From the NCBI RefSeq assembly GCF_000002995.4, contig NW_025062475.1:8312187-8376186 (forward strand): a stretch of 64,000 bases of DNA, in the 5' to 3' direction. A program made the position numbers and the translations under genes. Numbering within the stretch: the stretch's first letter is position 1; the number at the start of each line of letters is the position of its first letter. This document shows, piece by piece, positions 36,701-49,696 of this stretch. This DNA comes from Brugia malayi. Lineage: Eukaryota > Nematoda > Chromadorea > Rhabditida > Onchocercidae. Under the pieces are notes generated by a model. That model did no database searches. It was not told the origin of the DNA and saw only the letters and a program-made list of their open reading frames with translations.

Positions 36701-39700
36701 AGATGTGGATCATGTCAGTAAGGAATAATTTCCTGTCAGTGCTGCTTTTCTGTCAAAGAATGATGACGATTAGCAAAAGTGATTGGTTATTTAACTAATT
36801 AATTAGCTCCTTGTTGTTCATTAAGTAATTCTGCAAAAGTAATCAAAGTTTTTAATTTATTAAATTTTGCATTTAAAGGGTGGTGCTGATGTGTTGTGGT
36901 CACTGTTTAACGGCAATGCAAACAGTAAGGATTTATCACTCCCACCTTGTACAGCTCGTGCACTCAATATTTATGTCGATATCGATATGCTCAGTAAGGC
37001 AAGTTTTGTTTTTGCTTTGATTTGTTTGTTTATGAATTTCTCTAACATGTTTTAAAGAGACATCCAAGCGATCTATTAATCGAACATAATGTTCATTAAT
37101 GGATAAGGCGATATACTTCCAAAGGTGAAATATTCGCAAATGTATGAAAGTGTTAAGAAACACTAATAGGTAATTAATCCCGACTGCTCACATTTTTGGT
37201 CCGCCATGGGACAAACAAAATTTTTATATTATAGTATCACAGAAGAGAAAAATGGTATACATTTTTAATATTCTGTCTATTTTGTATATGCATTACCTCT
37301 TTACTAAGATCTTAATCACCTGCCTCACTCCACCTACTTAGCCTTTCCGGGTAATCATGTGGGAAGTTCCTTCATTTTCATATGATGTTCTCAACTTAAC
37401 TGTATTTTTGTCTTTCTTCACATTTTTGCTTTCTATTAGTAGTTCGTCATACTAGAAGTTTGCAAAGAATTTGTTTATCGTATAGCTTACTAACTATTCG
37501 AAATTAAAAATAAGGTCATTTTTACCACCTCTAGAAGTTGTTCTTTTTTCTTTATGGAGGATTAGAAAAAGGTTCGATTCCCTATAGTGACCATCCCTCT
37601 TTTGCAGGTGTCAAGATGTAGTCATACATAAATAACGTGCAGCTGCGCATTCCACTTCATGTGGTTGTTTTTCTTTGTACAGGACAAGACAAGAAAAAAA
37701 ACGAAATTTTTTCCGAGATTTGGAAGTGGAAAATGAGTGAACAAATGAAGGTTGTCGAGTAATTGCTTCCTTCGAAAAAATAAATTTTATCCAAAATTCC
37801 AAAATCACTAACAATAGGTAGTAATCATTCTTTTTATGATATTAGTAAGCTTCCGAAATTTGTTTTCCAATTCTTAAATAGCAATGTTGGAGAATTATAA
37901 TACGTAACTGTACATGTATAGAACTTGAGTGACTTAATCTTTGTTGATGCAAGAACTTTCTGATATGCTTTATATATGAGCTGATCTCGTATATTTCCTT
38001 ACTACTCCTGTGTCATATCTCATTAATTTCCCGAATGATTCTTACAGTTCAATTACGCTGTTATTCGTCGATTTGATATATCTCGCTTTCCTTTCAAGGT
38101 TAAAATATTGAAAAAAGACAGTTTTGTCCACTAAAATATCATCGCGAGTAAGGTTTTTCTTGAAGAAAAATTGTCACAACACTAATTATTGTGGTCAGTT
38201 AATATCCCAGCTCAATATTTTACTGGATGTCTTTTATTGCAAGTTTATTTCTTCCATTAAATCTTTTTATTTATCGAACAAGTCTTTACCACACTCATAA
38301 ATTGCTCATAATAGATGATGTTTTATTTATTTAACTTGTTGAAGCAGTCGCCTTATGTATGTTAAACTGTTTTTAACAGTCTGTTGACAATTAATGCCTC
38401 AGTTAACGTCAGTTCGCAGAACTCTATTACGTAACTAATTTATTTACTTGTTCTCCAAATTGCAGGAATTTCGAGAGAGGATATATGCTATAGTGCAAAA
38501 GAGTACTGATGGAGAAAATCTGTTAAGGAGTTCCCTCAGTGGTACCATCTTTTTGTTACAAGCACGGAGTAATTTTGTTGCTGGCCTACTATTAATACAT
38601 CAAAATGAGTAGTATGTTTTATTTAAAAGTTTTTTTTCTGCAGAGTTTTTAATCTTTTTTAAAACAGTTTTGATTTCTGTTGTTTTGAAAAATCACGTAA
38701 GACTTCAACCTTAAGTTGGTGTTTGGAGAAAAATAGAAAGATGAGTTCGGCTGTTTTTATGGACATTTAATTCTGCATAATCTTTGGTTCAAGAGAATTA
38801 TTACTATACTTTTAATTCCTTTCTGAAATTTTTTTAAAGAGAATGTTCACATAAAATGGCACTTTATATGGCTCCCTTCACTATTTTTATGAGGAAACTA
38901 CAGCGAGAGTTTCAGTTATTTATCGACCCTAACTTTTAATTCTTTTAATGGTGTTAAATCTTAAAATATATCAATTTTATTTCTGGATGATCCCAACCAG
39001 TTTTCACTGCGTTTTTCTTCTGTTCTCATTAATTGTTTCAGGAATAATAGTTTTGTATTAGTTCAATAAATTAATAATTCTGTGCAGTGAAAAAAATACG
39101 ATTCTTTTATCTATCTCTGAATATTTTCCACCTTTCACTATGAGTTAGTTGGAATCATCTTTTTTTTTATTAAAAAGATTTCCAAATGAAAGAGAGGAAG
39201 AAACGAAGAGAATAGTAAGGGGCACAATTTTTTGTAGTTCATTTCTTTATTTTACAGGAAATATTTATAATTTTTATAGTAGTATTAATTCCGAAAGAGA
39301 AATTTTAGTACAGTGGAAGCGGAACGAAGTTTCGTAATGCCTCATTTACACCTAATTGCTGCATTACTGTCCATTGTTGCTAATATTGAAGAGCAGAAAC
39401 GTTTAGCGCAACAGTCCGAAGTTTTTCTCACTATGACGCAAAATGTATTCTCCAGCTTACGTAAGCCTCAATTTTGATCTTTGGAAAATCGGGATCGGAA
39501 TATTGTCATATTGAGATTCTATTTTTGAGAAATCATAAAGCCATAAAACTTCATCATTATAGAAAAACAGAGAGAATGAGAAACACAATTTGACGTGATT
39601 ACCGTAGGAGAACTGATATTTTACTAGCGAAATTGAATCACATTCAACATTTGATTTTTAATTGAAAATCTGTTTAAAGGTTTTGTCACATATTGCTTCC

Positions 39701-42700
39701 TATTAGCTATCATGAAACTTATACTTAACTTAGTTATGTCCCCTGATTAATAATTCACCTAGGTATTTGTTGTTCGTTGCTTTCATAAAGTTTTTTCTTT
39801 CATTTAGAAGATATGAACTTATTGGTGAGAAATATAACGAAAGAAGCCAAAACCCTTGTGCATGCCGAAATGTAGGTTCAAAGTTTTGATTTTCGTTTGA
39901 AAATTTTGATCTAATATTGTTTCTCACTTTCTCTATGATCAGTTTTCGTTTTTCAGATGTTCTTTATTTCTTCTTGATCGTGAAAACTCTGAACTGGTTG
40001 CTGAAGTATTCGAAAAAAATGGCTCAAATGATGAATATCTGACGGAAATCAGAATGCCATTGTCACTGGGCATTGTTGGACAGGTTGCAAGCACTGGACA
40101 AATGATGAATGTCAAAGAAGCTTATAGGTTATTAATTTTTATTCATTAAGGATAAATGGTCATTTTGAATTATGCATTCGGACAGATATAGCGAGGGGAG
40201 ATGAAAGCTTCGTCATTACTTTTCGCAATAAATCTCTTTTCCAATTGATTACATGGAAAATGGATAATAGTCTTCATAAAAGAATAACTTTTTGACTCTA
40301 GTAAATGTTACATTTCATTTCTAAAGAGTTATGATAAAATGAATTATGAAGATATCTGGTGAAGAAATAAGGCATTTACGTGAGATATTTTTCCGATAGT
40401 TTTTATGATATGTTTCTGATTGCAGTCATCCAGCTTTCTACCCGAAAGTGGACGAACGAACCGGTTTCGTTACACGAAACATATTATGTTTCCCGATCAA
40501 AGATAGTTCTGGTAGGAGTATATGTAAGAGTAATGTAAACTTGCATGACTGTACTTCTCTCGAGATAACCAGTATTTGTCCAAACTTCCTCATATTTTAA
40601 TGCATGAAGATTATGACGAAACTCGCAAATTATTTCTATTAGTAAAGTATTTATACCATTTTTTTTTTAATCTTCTGTAAAAAGATTTAATATTGCAGAT
40701 AGGTTCTTTGTTAGTCTTCTAATTTTCAGTTTTTCCTCTATTTTTGCAAAACTGACAATTTAACTTTATGGTTTTAACAAAATCCTTGACTTGTTGTCAT
40801 CCGCAGAATCACAGGAAACCTTGTTGGTGTGGCGGAGCTATGTAATAAAATTGGAAAGCTTGCCTTTACGAAGCACGATGAACAAATTGCAATGACATTT
40901 GCAATATACTGTGCTATCAGTATATCACATGTAAGATTTTTTGATTAACCAGTTTTTAAGATAATTGGATTTATCATTTCGAGATTTGTTACTATGTGGT
41001 TGGGCATGACGAATCGAACTTATAATTTCCTTACTTGAACTTACTTCCCAATTTTTACTTCTCTTTGTTTGATTAATTCCTAAAAATGTCAGAGTTCATA
41101 TTTGATTTGATTTTTTGTTTTTTTTTTGCGACTTTTTCCTTTAAGACAACCAATCCATTTGGTCACTTGTATCTTTATCTGTTTTAGTCTTATTCTCTTT
41201 GTCCAAAATATTTTTACTGAGCAATAAGTTTTTAATGAGTTCAGATCAGAAATGTTATATGAATAAATTGTAATGACTGCAGTGTCGTGAGCAGTCCCTT
41301 TCTAAAAAGTATTATGCTTATGAAGTTCATCAGTTTTGCACTGGGTTTTAATACTGTTCTGCGTATTTATGAAGTACAACTGATTTTGAAAATTATGCTC
41401 TCGAGGAGTTAATGTATTAATGTATTATATGTACATTATGTATTACATAATGTATTATATGTACATTATTATAATTAATATATACAACAATGCATTATAA
41501 TATTCTGCTTATTCTTTTTAGTGTCTTCTTTATCGGAAACTACAAGAGGCTCATCGACGATCACATTTGGCCGCTGAGTTATTAGTACAAGGTTCTACGC
41601 TGTCGGTAAAGTTTATGTTTTGTTTAAGGAAAGAGTAAAGAAGACATTATACCTAAACTAAAAATTGGTAGTTATAATTTTTAAAATGAAATATGGTTAG
41701 ACGGAACACATATATCATTGACTGATCGGCACCTTAAGTTTACTATTTAGTCTTCGTTTTACTGCTTCTATACTTTAATATCTGTGGATGTGGGTTTCCT
41801 TTAGGTGATGTTTTTACATGCGTTAGACATGTCATATTTTAATATTCCAGTGATAAGAGTTCTTAATACTAGCAGTTTTGATAATATAACTGATACGGAA
41901 TGCGCTTAAAAACTCTCTAAATTGAAAATGCAAAGTGATTATTGTTAGTCCATGGTGGCTCTGTTTATATAGTAGAAATAAACCTAAGTTCCGTGATACT
42001 TTTGACTTTTTAGTTATTATACGAAAATTATTATTTGTTTATGTGCACATATTATACATGCAGTTGTGCAAAATATTATTTCCTTATGAAAATATCCTTC
42101 ACAGCTACTCTAGAAAAAGCAACTGAAAATAATGGAGAAAATGGATAATAAGAGTAATGGTAGGTAATAATGTTGCAATTTGATGTATTTGTGATACTGA
42201 TACGAGTAATTACTAAATAAGATAATAAAGGAGATTGATTATCTTGATATAATTTCATACAATTGTCCTAGTCATTATTTTCCTTTCAACTGCTGCTTAC
42301 AACAGTGTGGTAAGAAATAGTATACTTAATTCTTAGGATGTTGAGTTAACTTTTTCACTTCATTTGCAGATCGCACCAGAAGATTTGTTACGATTAACAG
42401 CAGGTGATATACCATCAGCGACTTCTTTTGCTCCAGAATTCGATCATTTTAATTTTTCACCACGTTCCATTGGGTCAGGCGATATCTATGTTGAAGCAGC
42501 ATTGTCCATTTTCAAGGTCTGTCTTCGAAATTTACAGTGGTTTCAAGATTCTAGGCAAAAATTTACTAGAAATTATCATAGAAAAAGTTTACTCTGCAGT
42601 TAAGTCTTATATTTATAAACGAATTACAGTTATAATTTGGATTTATAAAAACATTTTTTTAATCATTTATCGATGTTCAGGGATGCGTCACACCAAACTA

Positions 42701-45246
42701 AAACTTCATTTCAGGATCTGGGTTTTGTTCAGCGATTTCGCTTACAGCGGCAAACATTAGCATGTTTCTTATTGATGGTTCAAAAGGGTTACCGTGATGT
42801 GCCTTATCACAACTGGTCTCATGCATTTGCTGTTGCTCATTTCACGTATTTGTTACTGCGAACTGAAACAGCACACAATGCACTGAATGAATTGGAAAGC
42901 TTTGCTCTCTTTGTAGCAAGTTTATGTCATGATATCGATCATCGTGGTACTACGAATGCATTCCAAGTACAGTCGGTCGGTTTCAATTTTCTACACTTGT
43001 ATTAGATACCTGAATAAAATAGTTACCTGATAGATAGTCATTATCATAGATACTCGCAAACTGTTCTCCATGGCTTATCAAATAGAGGGTATTTTGTGAT
43101 TACGATAAAGGGAAATTTTCGAATGGTTGTTCTAAATTTTACTGAAGAAATGTAAGAGTAATGTGCGGTTTCTTATTACACATCTGATAGCCTAAGTTGG
43201 TTTACAACTTAATGAGATTTAAAGTCATATTAAGAGAGTGAATAATTGCAATATGTGATGGGAGTACGTGATAATAATAGAGAAACTTCAAAAATTTTTT
43301 CCGTTTGGTGTCGTTATAGCGAACACCGCTAGCTCAGTTGTACAGCAGTGAAGGCTCGGTATTGGAGAGGCATCACTTTGCTCAAACAATATCAATATTA
43401 AATATGGAGGAGTGCAATATATTCGTTTCATTAAATCGACATGTAAGTTTTTTTATTTTTGAATATGTTCGCACCGGTTTAAAAAAGTCGAAAATCTACT
43501 CGAATTTTACTTCATATCTATGTGATTTGACCTATATATAAGAATTTTTCATCTTATAACCATGGGTAGTAAGTATATTCAATGTGGAATTATTTTTCAA
43601 AGACTTATGTTCTGTTGGTATGTGAGTTAAGAATCCGAATCATTAGAGCCTTTAATGTAGAAATTCTGTAAGCTGCACTCACTTTGTAGTCAAAAACTGT
43701 TATTTTTTTAAGCAGTTCCATTCAGTCCTGGATCACATACGGGATATCATTCTCGCAACCGACATAGCTAATCATTTACAGAAAGTGCAAGATATTAATC
43801 GAATGGTTGAAGGTGAGTAATTGGTCTACAAGAAATTTGTATCTGAGGAATTTGGATTTCATTTTGAAGCTTTTTTTTCTGTCACATCGAATATGTTGAT
43901 AAAAATGAAAAGTACTATACTATTTATTCCCGGATCATAGAAAATTTTGGAAAAAGAAAGAACTTTTCATGAAAGTAAGAAGAACTAACTGAGGCTAAGG
44001 AAGAAATAATAAATTTTTTGAATACGACATATTATTTGGTTTAGTTTTAATAGGCATGGTCGCTTTTTTTATAATACATACCATCAAAATTACCGACCGA
44101 ACTATCCTGAAACTTTATAATTTTGTATGAGAAAATTAAGTTTGCAGCAGGGTATGCTATGAGTATCAGTCTAAGGCATGTCAAGGCTTGGACCATTCAT
44201 TGTATAAATCTTGCTAATTTGCCATTCGCACTGTCGCGGATGATATCCACAGTGCGTGGCAAGAATAAAAGGTAGTACTTCATCTAGCTCTGTATGGAAT
44301 GCGTTTGTCCAATTATAACTACCGTAATATCGATCTTCATCTATTATAGAATTACTAAAAGTTAAATAACTTGAGTTTCAGTTGGCTTTGACAGTTCAAT
44401 AAAGCATCATCGATATTTGTTGCTATGCCTTATGATGACCTCAGCTGATCTATCTGACCAGACAAAAGATTTCAGAAATAGCAAGGCAATAGCTGTAAGT
44501 TTGATTCATGTTGATACAGTTTAAAAATCAAAGTTTTTTAGCGAATTTCTCTGAAATATCTCTTAACTTTATCGTACTGAAACTGTCAACAATTTTTATT
44601 TTATTTTAGGAAAAACAATTTTTATTTATTAAATTGAAACAAAATTATGTGAATACAGATTATGTGACTCTATTTATCAATGCTTAACTGACTATTTTTT
44701 AATAAATCTATTGAGACACTAGTCTATTGGGAGAGAGAGAGAGAGAGAAACATTAGTGTTTTAAATCTATTGAGACACTTATGTCATCACTTTTAGGAAA
44801 ATATTTATAAGGAATTTTTCTCTCAAGGAGATCTAGAAAAACAGATGGGAAATCGTCCATTAGAAATGATGGACCGGGACCGTGCATGCGTGCCAAAATT
44901 GCAGCTTGAATTCATGGATACAATTGCAGTACCTGTTTTTGAGCAAGTTTTTAAAAATTTTATTCTTTCGGGAAGAAATACTACATGGGCTGGTAGTTTC
45001 TTTGATCTCTGTTCCATTGATGCCAACCGTCTTTAACTAGTTTATGCGCATTATTGTAGATACTTATCACAGTTATTACCCGAAAGCAAAAATACGTATG
45101 AGTCAATGTTGTTTAATCGGAAATGTTGGCTAGCGTTGGATGAGATATTGGCCGAGGAGAAGTACCCAACTCTTGGTCTTGATTACCTCAAGGACACTTT
45201 TCTAGAGAAGCGAGTAATCAAGCGAGCCCAGCAACGACATAAATGA
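27735..45246 (+). CDS. pde-2: PDE2-type cGMP-regulated 3',5'-cyclic nucleotide phosphodiesterase (5' end incomplete)
   Basis: Hydrolyses cAMP/cGMP. Exons: 27735-27847, 28121-28270, 29199-29267, 31446-31719, 32109-32658, 33572-33646, 34981-35153, 35598-35634, 36879-36998, 38466-38608, 39309-39460, 39808-39871, 39957-40127, 40426-40511, 40815-40930, 41522-41605, 42370-42516, 42715-42975, 43320-43442, 43713-43812, 44382-44494, 44797-44992 and 45041-45246. About 1,170 aa are modelled. The first 385 residues are polar. A divergent GAF-A spans about 390-600. GAF-B (about 620-780) closely follows mammalian PDE2A and keeps the cyclic-nucleotide motif as [15 protein letters not shown]. The catalytic domain (about 845-1150) has [30 protein letters not shown] and the purine-binding Gln/Phe in KLQLEFM. 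Exon 27735-27847 needs an upstream exon ending in phase 2, which I did not find. AATAAA at 45251 lies 5 bp after the stop. Confidence 0.93.
30540..30964 (+). repeat. 51-bp direct repeat pair in a phosphodiesterase intron
   Basis: Bases 30540-30590 and 30914-30964 match at about 48 of 51 positions (both begin GTTAGTTTCTTCTAAA and end GCTGCTTAATTACT). The copies are in the same orientation, 374 bp apart. Confidence 0.9.
35288..35531 (+). other. Possible alternative exon cluster in the phosphodiesterase GAF-A region
   Basis: Between exons 34981-35153 and 35598-35634, three blocks (35288-35323, 35364-35401, 35464-35531) could be spliced in phase with the flanking exons. The second reads [12 protein letters not shown], which resembles a GAF strand followed by a turn. 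The first implied intron would be only 40 nt. The simpler model that skips all three is also in frame, so these may be cassette exons or chance. Confidence 0.25.
41419..41468. repeat. 30-bp period tandem repeat
   Basis: AATGTATTATATGTACATTA occurs at 41419-41438 and again at 41449-41468, in an AT-rich intron. Confidence 0.9.
44704..44779. repeat. (GA)n microsatellite flanked by a 17-bp direct repeat
   Basis: AAATCTATTGAGACACT is present at 44704-44720 and 44763-44779 and brackets a GA tract at about 44730-44748, inside the intron before exon 44797. Confidence 0.9.
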
Positions 45247-48200
45247 TAATAATAAAAGGTTTTTTGTTAGTTTTCAGTCATCAAATGCAAATGTTTCTTC
45301 AAAAACAGATTACGACTATGACGGATTGACTGATTTCAAACAGCGGAATATTTTGTGTAATGGTTGCATGATAAATATTATACTATGGTAACAGAAATGC
45401 TATCAGTTATGAATTATAGTAAGACGCAGAAATATTATTCTTGTGTGACTTTTTTAAAAGAACATTTGGAAATTAAAATCTATGTTATCCATTTTTTTAA
45501 TGTCGAGGAATCATAGGCACTTGTTAGGGAACCTTTCTTGGTTGTGGTTTGGAGTTGGCCCAAATGAATGTGTTGAGAAGGAGTCTATTATAACGATTTT
45601 TATTCTCTAGCGACAACAGTATACTGATAATTTCATAAAACTTGAAGATTTATGATATACGATAAATGGTGGAAAACTTAAACAAAGATTTTTTAAATAG
45701 ATTGAATTAACTGGTGCGAGAGAGCAGCCGAATTGTAGTTCGCTGGTGTAGACAGTAGTATATTTATTCTTTATGTAATAAGAAATGGATTTTAACATTA
45801 TGTCGGTTGTTGATAAGAATGACTGTCAAAACCTCCACAATATTTTGACATTAAAGTAGATTTGGTTCCGAACAAAGTAATTTTAACATATTAAGCAATA
45901 CACATACTCTTTGTTAACAATTGAAAATTTTTAGACAATGCAGGTAAGCTCAGCTACAGCTGGAAGATGTGTAATGGATAAATGATTACTTACATGAGAT
46001 ACAATTTGAAACATGAGTCTTATAATGGTCTAAAAGATATTTAATTAAGATGATCTTTAATCTTATGGATTAATACAATTTTATCTCAACATATTACTAT
46101 ATAATTCCGTTTTTTCTGACAAATATTATCTTAGAAAAATGAGAGAAACTCGCAGGACTCCTCGAATACATCATGTGCAATACATCTTTCAATTGCAATA
46201 TTTTAATAATGATGCTAATCAATTATTTTGACAACAGCACGACTTGGATACGTCAAGTCCAGATAAAATCAAAAATCTTACTGAAAATGAGGATATGTGG
46301 ATATGGACTTTGTATATTTTCAGACCCTCGATATGTTTAAATGCAATCACTCAACAGCCAACCTCCAAAGCTCAGTTCTTCGGTACATGATGAATCTGAT
46401 ATGTTATGAAATCTAAAATATATATCACTTTTCGTAATACAATATCTGAATAACTACCGTCCTCTTATTCACCCTTCTTTGATATTCAAATCAGACTGTT
46501 AAATCTCGTTATTGCCTTTTTCTGTTTACAGTTTTATTTTTATTTTATTTTTTAATTTATATGAATAGCTGCCCACTTTCTTCATTTTTTTTGCCATTCA
46601 TAATATGAAATTCTTTAAGTTGCCTAATTTACTTGGCAGAATAGCTTGCTAATCATCTTTTGATTCCTTAACTGCTTGAACATCAGAACAAACTTGGAAG
46701 GGTATTCCAACAATTTGCTGTATCACGAAAAATGCAGGTAAGATAAAGACTCTGATTTCGAAACTTTCTGCTTCGAAAAATAACTCGCAAGGAAGTTCTG
46801 CACATCTTTCAGAATTTATTTTAGTTTCTCAGAAGTATCCTTGTGTGTATATTTTGATTGCTGTCGGGTAACTATTTCATTATAAGCATGATTCTCAGAA
46901 TACTCTTTTCATTTTCTTTTCGTGAAATCAATTTCAAGATTAGTACTTCATCTTGTCCGATGGGAAGCATCTCTGACTACTTTTTATATGTTTCATTTGC
47001 TATCTTCTTGCAACACTATTGCACTGGGTATTTTTTGGGGCAATCCTGCTTTTGATTCCAACTGTTAATATCTTTTCAAAATCTATTTCTTCTCAATTTA
47101 TAGAATTGAAAATTTATAAAAACGAGTACACTAACTAAGTTATTCAAGCCAAGATATCAGTTACACGACTAATTTGCTTGGCTTCTGAATCTGCACAAGA
47201 AAATACAGTTCAATGCTGAGGCTTATCATAGAATTGCCCTGGAAATGCATTGAGTGTAATTGTGTCTTTCACTTAAATTTTTTTCCTCCATTTTACAAAA
47301 TAATTTTTGCAGTCCGCCAAAGTAGAATCATTTCATTTTTAACACACTTCACTAAAACAATATCACTCAGTGTTCGGATTTCCGCTCGGTGGTGTTTCGT
47401 AGATTCTTGGAAATTCCTTTTTTGAAAATGTCAAATAAAAGTTGCTTTGTCCTGATTTCTGCAGATACCAACTTTGACCATGTCAGCGAATTAAAATTTC
47501 ACTAAAAGGATCTTACTCAGTGAAAGTTAGGAGTGATATCGAAGTATCCGAGCTGATTTTTTTTTATGACAACTAAAGAAAACATGGTATTGATGGGTTC
47601 GATATCTAATTAGCCGAACCATTAAGGGATCGATGTCGATCAGTACTAGCGGACAAATATATCTTAATTTATGATTTCCAGTCCTTAATCAGTTTCAGAC
47701 CTTTATCCTCATTAGTTTTTATTGCAGTACTGCATGAAAATCTCAGTACGTAAGATGAACATTTGAAAATAACTAATTGGTTTACCACACTATGAATGTT
47801 TTGAGCTTTAGATGAAAAAAGGTGAGATCCATAAAGAAAAACGAAGTGCTTATCAGCATATGGGTATCAATGTTTAAATCTTGCTAAATACAACAATTTG
47901 CAAATTAATCTGCTTGAAAAACTATAATATAAAGAGTAGTGCTGAATATTTTCATCATAGATTTCTGCATTTCAATTGAATTTTTTGATTCGATACCTAT
48001 CCACGCCTACTCGTTTTTGGCACTCTTATCACCCCTAACATTTGGGAACGTTGAATTGCAAATATTTTCGTGAATCATAGATTCTATTTTCGTGTTTTTG
48101 TCTGAAGGTGTTAGTTATCTATTATGATGTGCATCACTGTTAGTAAATACGAACACCAAAATATCCGAACATAGTAAGCAAACTTAAAAATTTGAAAATG

Positions 48201-48251
48201 GTCTTTCTACACTAATTAAGCATTCACGTAACCATCACATAACAAATGTTT
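45247..48251. other. Convergent intergenic region between the phosphodiesterase and COA5
   Basis: Mostly AT-rich with no supported gene. One weak candidate is a two-exon ORF: ATGCAG at 45938-45943 with a GTAAGC donor, then 46238-46390 after a CAACAG acceptor, reading on as HDLDTSSPDKIKNLTENE to a TGA (about 52 aa). Nothing confirms that it is expressed. Confidence 0.4.
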
Positions 48252-49189
48252 TCATTCTCGAGAAGTTTGTGTATCCGGAATGTCTAATTTTCGTCCTCGT
48301 GTCCGTAAACGATTATCGATCTACAAAGAAGAACGCGCCGTTTTACGAAAATCACTTTCCATTTACAAACTTGCCATTACTTACAGTTTATTCCTTAAAT
48401 ATACATACAGAAATATAAAAAACAGAAACAAAGACTAACGAGGGATAATTTACATTGAGCGAATGTATCTAATAATTGAAAACATCGAGCCGGAACACTA
48501 TCAGCATGTGAGCGCAAGCAATCCATTGCTTGGCGATGCTCCTTTTGTACACAGTCCGATTCCTAAAGAGACATCTTCCAAATACAGTTTGAACAGTATA
48601 TGTTTCTTCAACTTACTGCGTGTGATTTTGTTATCAGCTTAGTAAAAAAAGCTATCTTTTGAGCAGATTTTGAACGCAGAGACCGAATTCCCAATGCTCC
48701 ACTAAATATTACCTCATTTACATACAACAGAGCAAATAAATCACATTTCTGCTCTATCAAGTATGCATTTTAGTGTATGATTTCACATCTTTTCAATCAG
48801 TTCATAAAACACATTTAAAGTTTTTCCTAACTGTGACCTACCTCAGGTTATTGAAATTAATGTATGAACGATGAAGAAAATTAAATGTCAAGCAAGTCTA
48901 GCATATTCCATCAAGTAAACATACATCAAGTTCCACCTGTCTTCACTATGATCTTATCAACCAACTCCGCTGTCCAAAAAGCATCCACTAATTTAAACTT
49001 CAGTTGCACAAAAAGTCCATGTCACCGTCCATGTCACTTGACAAACGAATCATTTCAGCTCTCTCTCTACTAGCTAAAGTATAAACTTACTCTAAGGCAT
49101 CTTTTCAGTGCTTGCCGTACGTGATCACACGCTCTCCCCCGTTTTCTCTTTGATTTTTCTTCAGTTTCCATAGGTACATTTTCATACAT
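48252..49189 (-). CDS. COA5: COA5/PET191 cytochrome c oxidase assembly factor
   Basis: COA5/PET191 is a small intermembrane-space protein needed to assemble respiratory complex IV. Exons on the minus strand are 49189-49091, 48562-48440 and 48320-48252, all joining in phase 0, giving 96 aa. The splice sites AGA|GTAAGT, TCTCTTTAG|, CTC|GTTAGT and TTCTTTGTAG| are good. The protein shows the family's twin-Cys pattern: RACDHVRQALKRCL, then ESDCVQKEHRQAMDCL, then ARCFQLLDTFAQCK, followed by the conserved tail IDNRLRTRGRK (human COA5 ends in a very similar DNRARFRGRKG). A nematode-specific basic N-terminus of about 20 residues precedes this. An AG acceptor lies 7 nt before the ATG (possible SL addition site). 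It is transcribed divergently from the HP1 gene. Confidence 0.9.
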
Positions 49190-49696
49190 CACTTACCTGC
49201 AACATATTTATCATTCAATTTGGATGACAAGAATATGTAGCAGAAAGTCAAAGATAGATTCTCAGACAAAACTACTGCAGCACAGGTACAACAATTTAAG
49301 CATTCTCTGGCAGTCTAATTCCACGAAAACCACTCCAACAGCTCAAACTTCTTTTAGTGATTTGTCCTTCTGCCGGAATACTTCGCTACAGTTTATGTAT
49401 TTACTTCCAAGCTTTCCTTGAGATTACCCTATGCTCTATATCGAATATCAGGTAAATAATTCGAGGTTAAATTAATTGTCCAGAAATTTATCTCAGGAAT
49501 GGGCGAGAGGAGAGTATAAGCATGCCCAGTGTTATTCAGGGCCATGAAGTACATTTACTGGTTACTTTTCGTTATCCATAGTTCTACTCAGCTCTCATAT
49601 TCAAATGCCTTAAAAGGCGGTAATAGCCATTCTATGATCTGAAATATGCTGCAGTAATTACTACTAATTACCTGTCGAATTTTTAGTGACGAAGAA
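49190..49696. promoter_or_regulatory. Shared divergent upstream region of COA5 and the HP1 gene
   Basis: About 500 bp separate the two start codons on opposite strands, and no gene lies between. It is inferred to hold both promoters. TTTTTAG ends at 49686, ten bases before the HP1 ATG, and is a likely SL trans-splice acceptor. I see no clear TATA box. Confidence 0.4.

Noticed and set aside
37571..37581. GGTTCGATTCC, a perfect tRNA B-box
   Set aside because: No A-box, T-arm or acceptor stem can be formed around it, so no tRNA is called.
43320..43323. Alternative acceptor GCTAG downstream in the phosphodiesterase
   Set aside because: The acceptor ending at 43319 restores the S-R-T-P-L-A-Q-L-Y frame expected in PDE2 catalytic domains.
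48280..48642. Two plus-strand ORFs (48280-48438 and 48462-48642) with coding-like codons
   Set aside because: They are antisense shadows of COA5 exons 2 and 3, which explain the composition far better.
48885..49073. Plus-strand 62-codon ORF
   Set aside because: Lies inside the COA5 intron, has no family match and no splice context.
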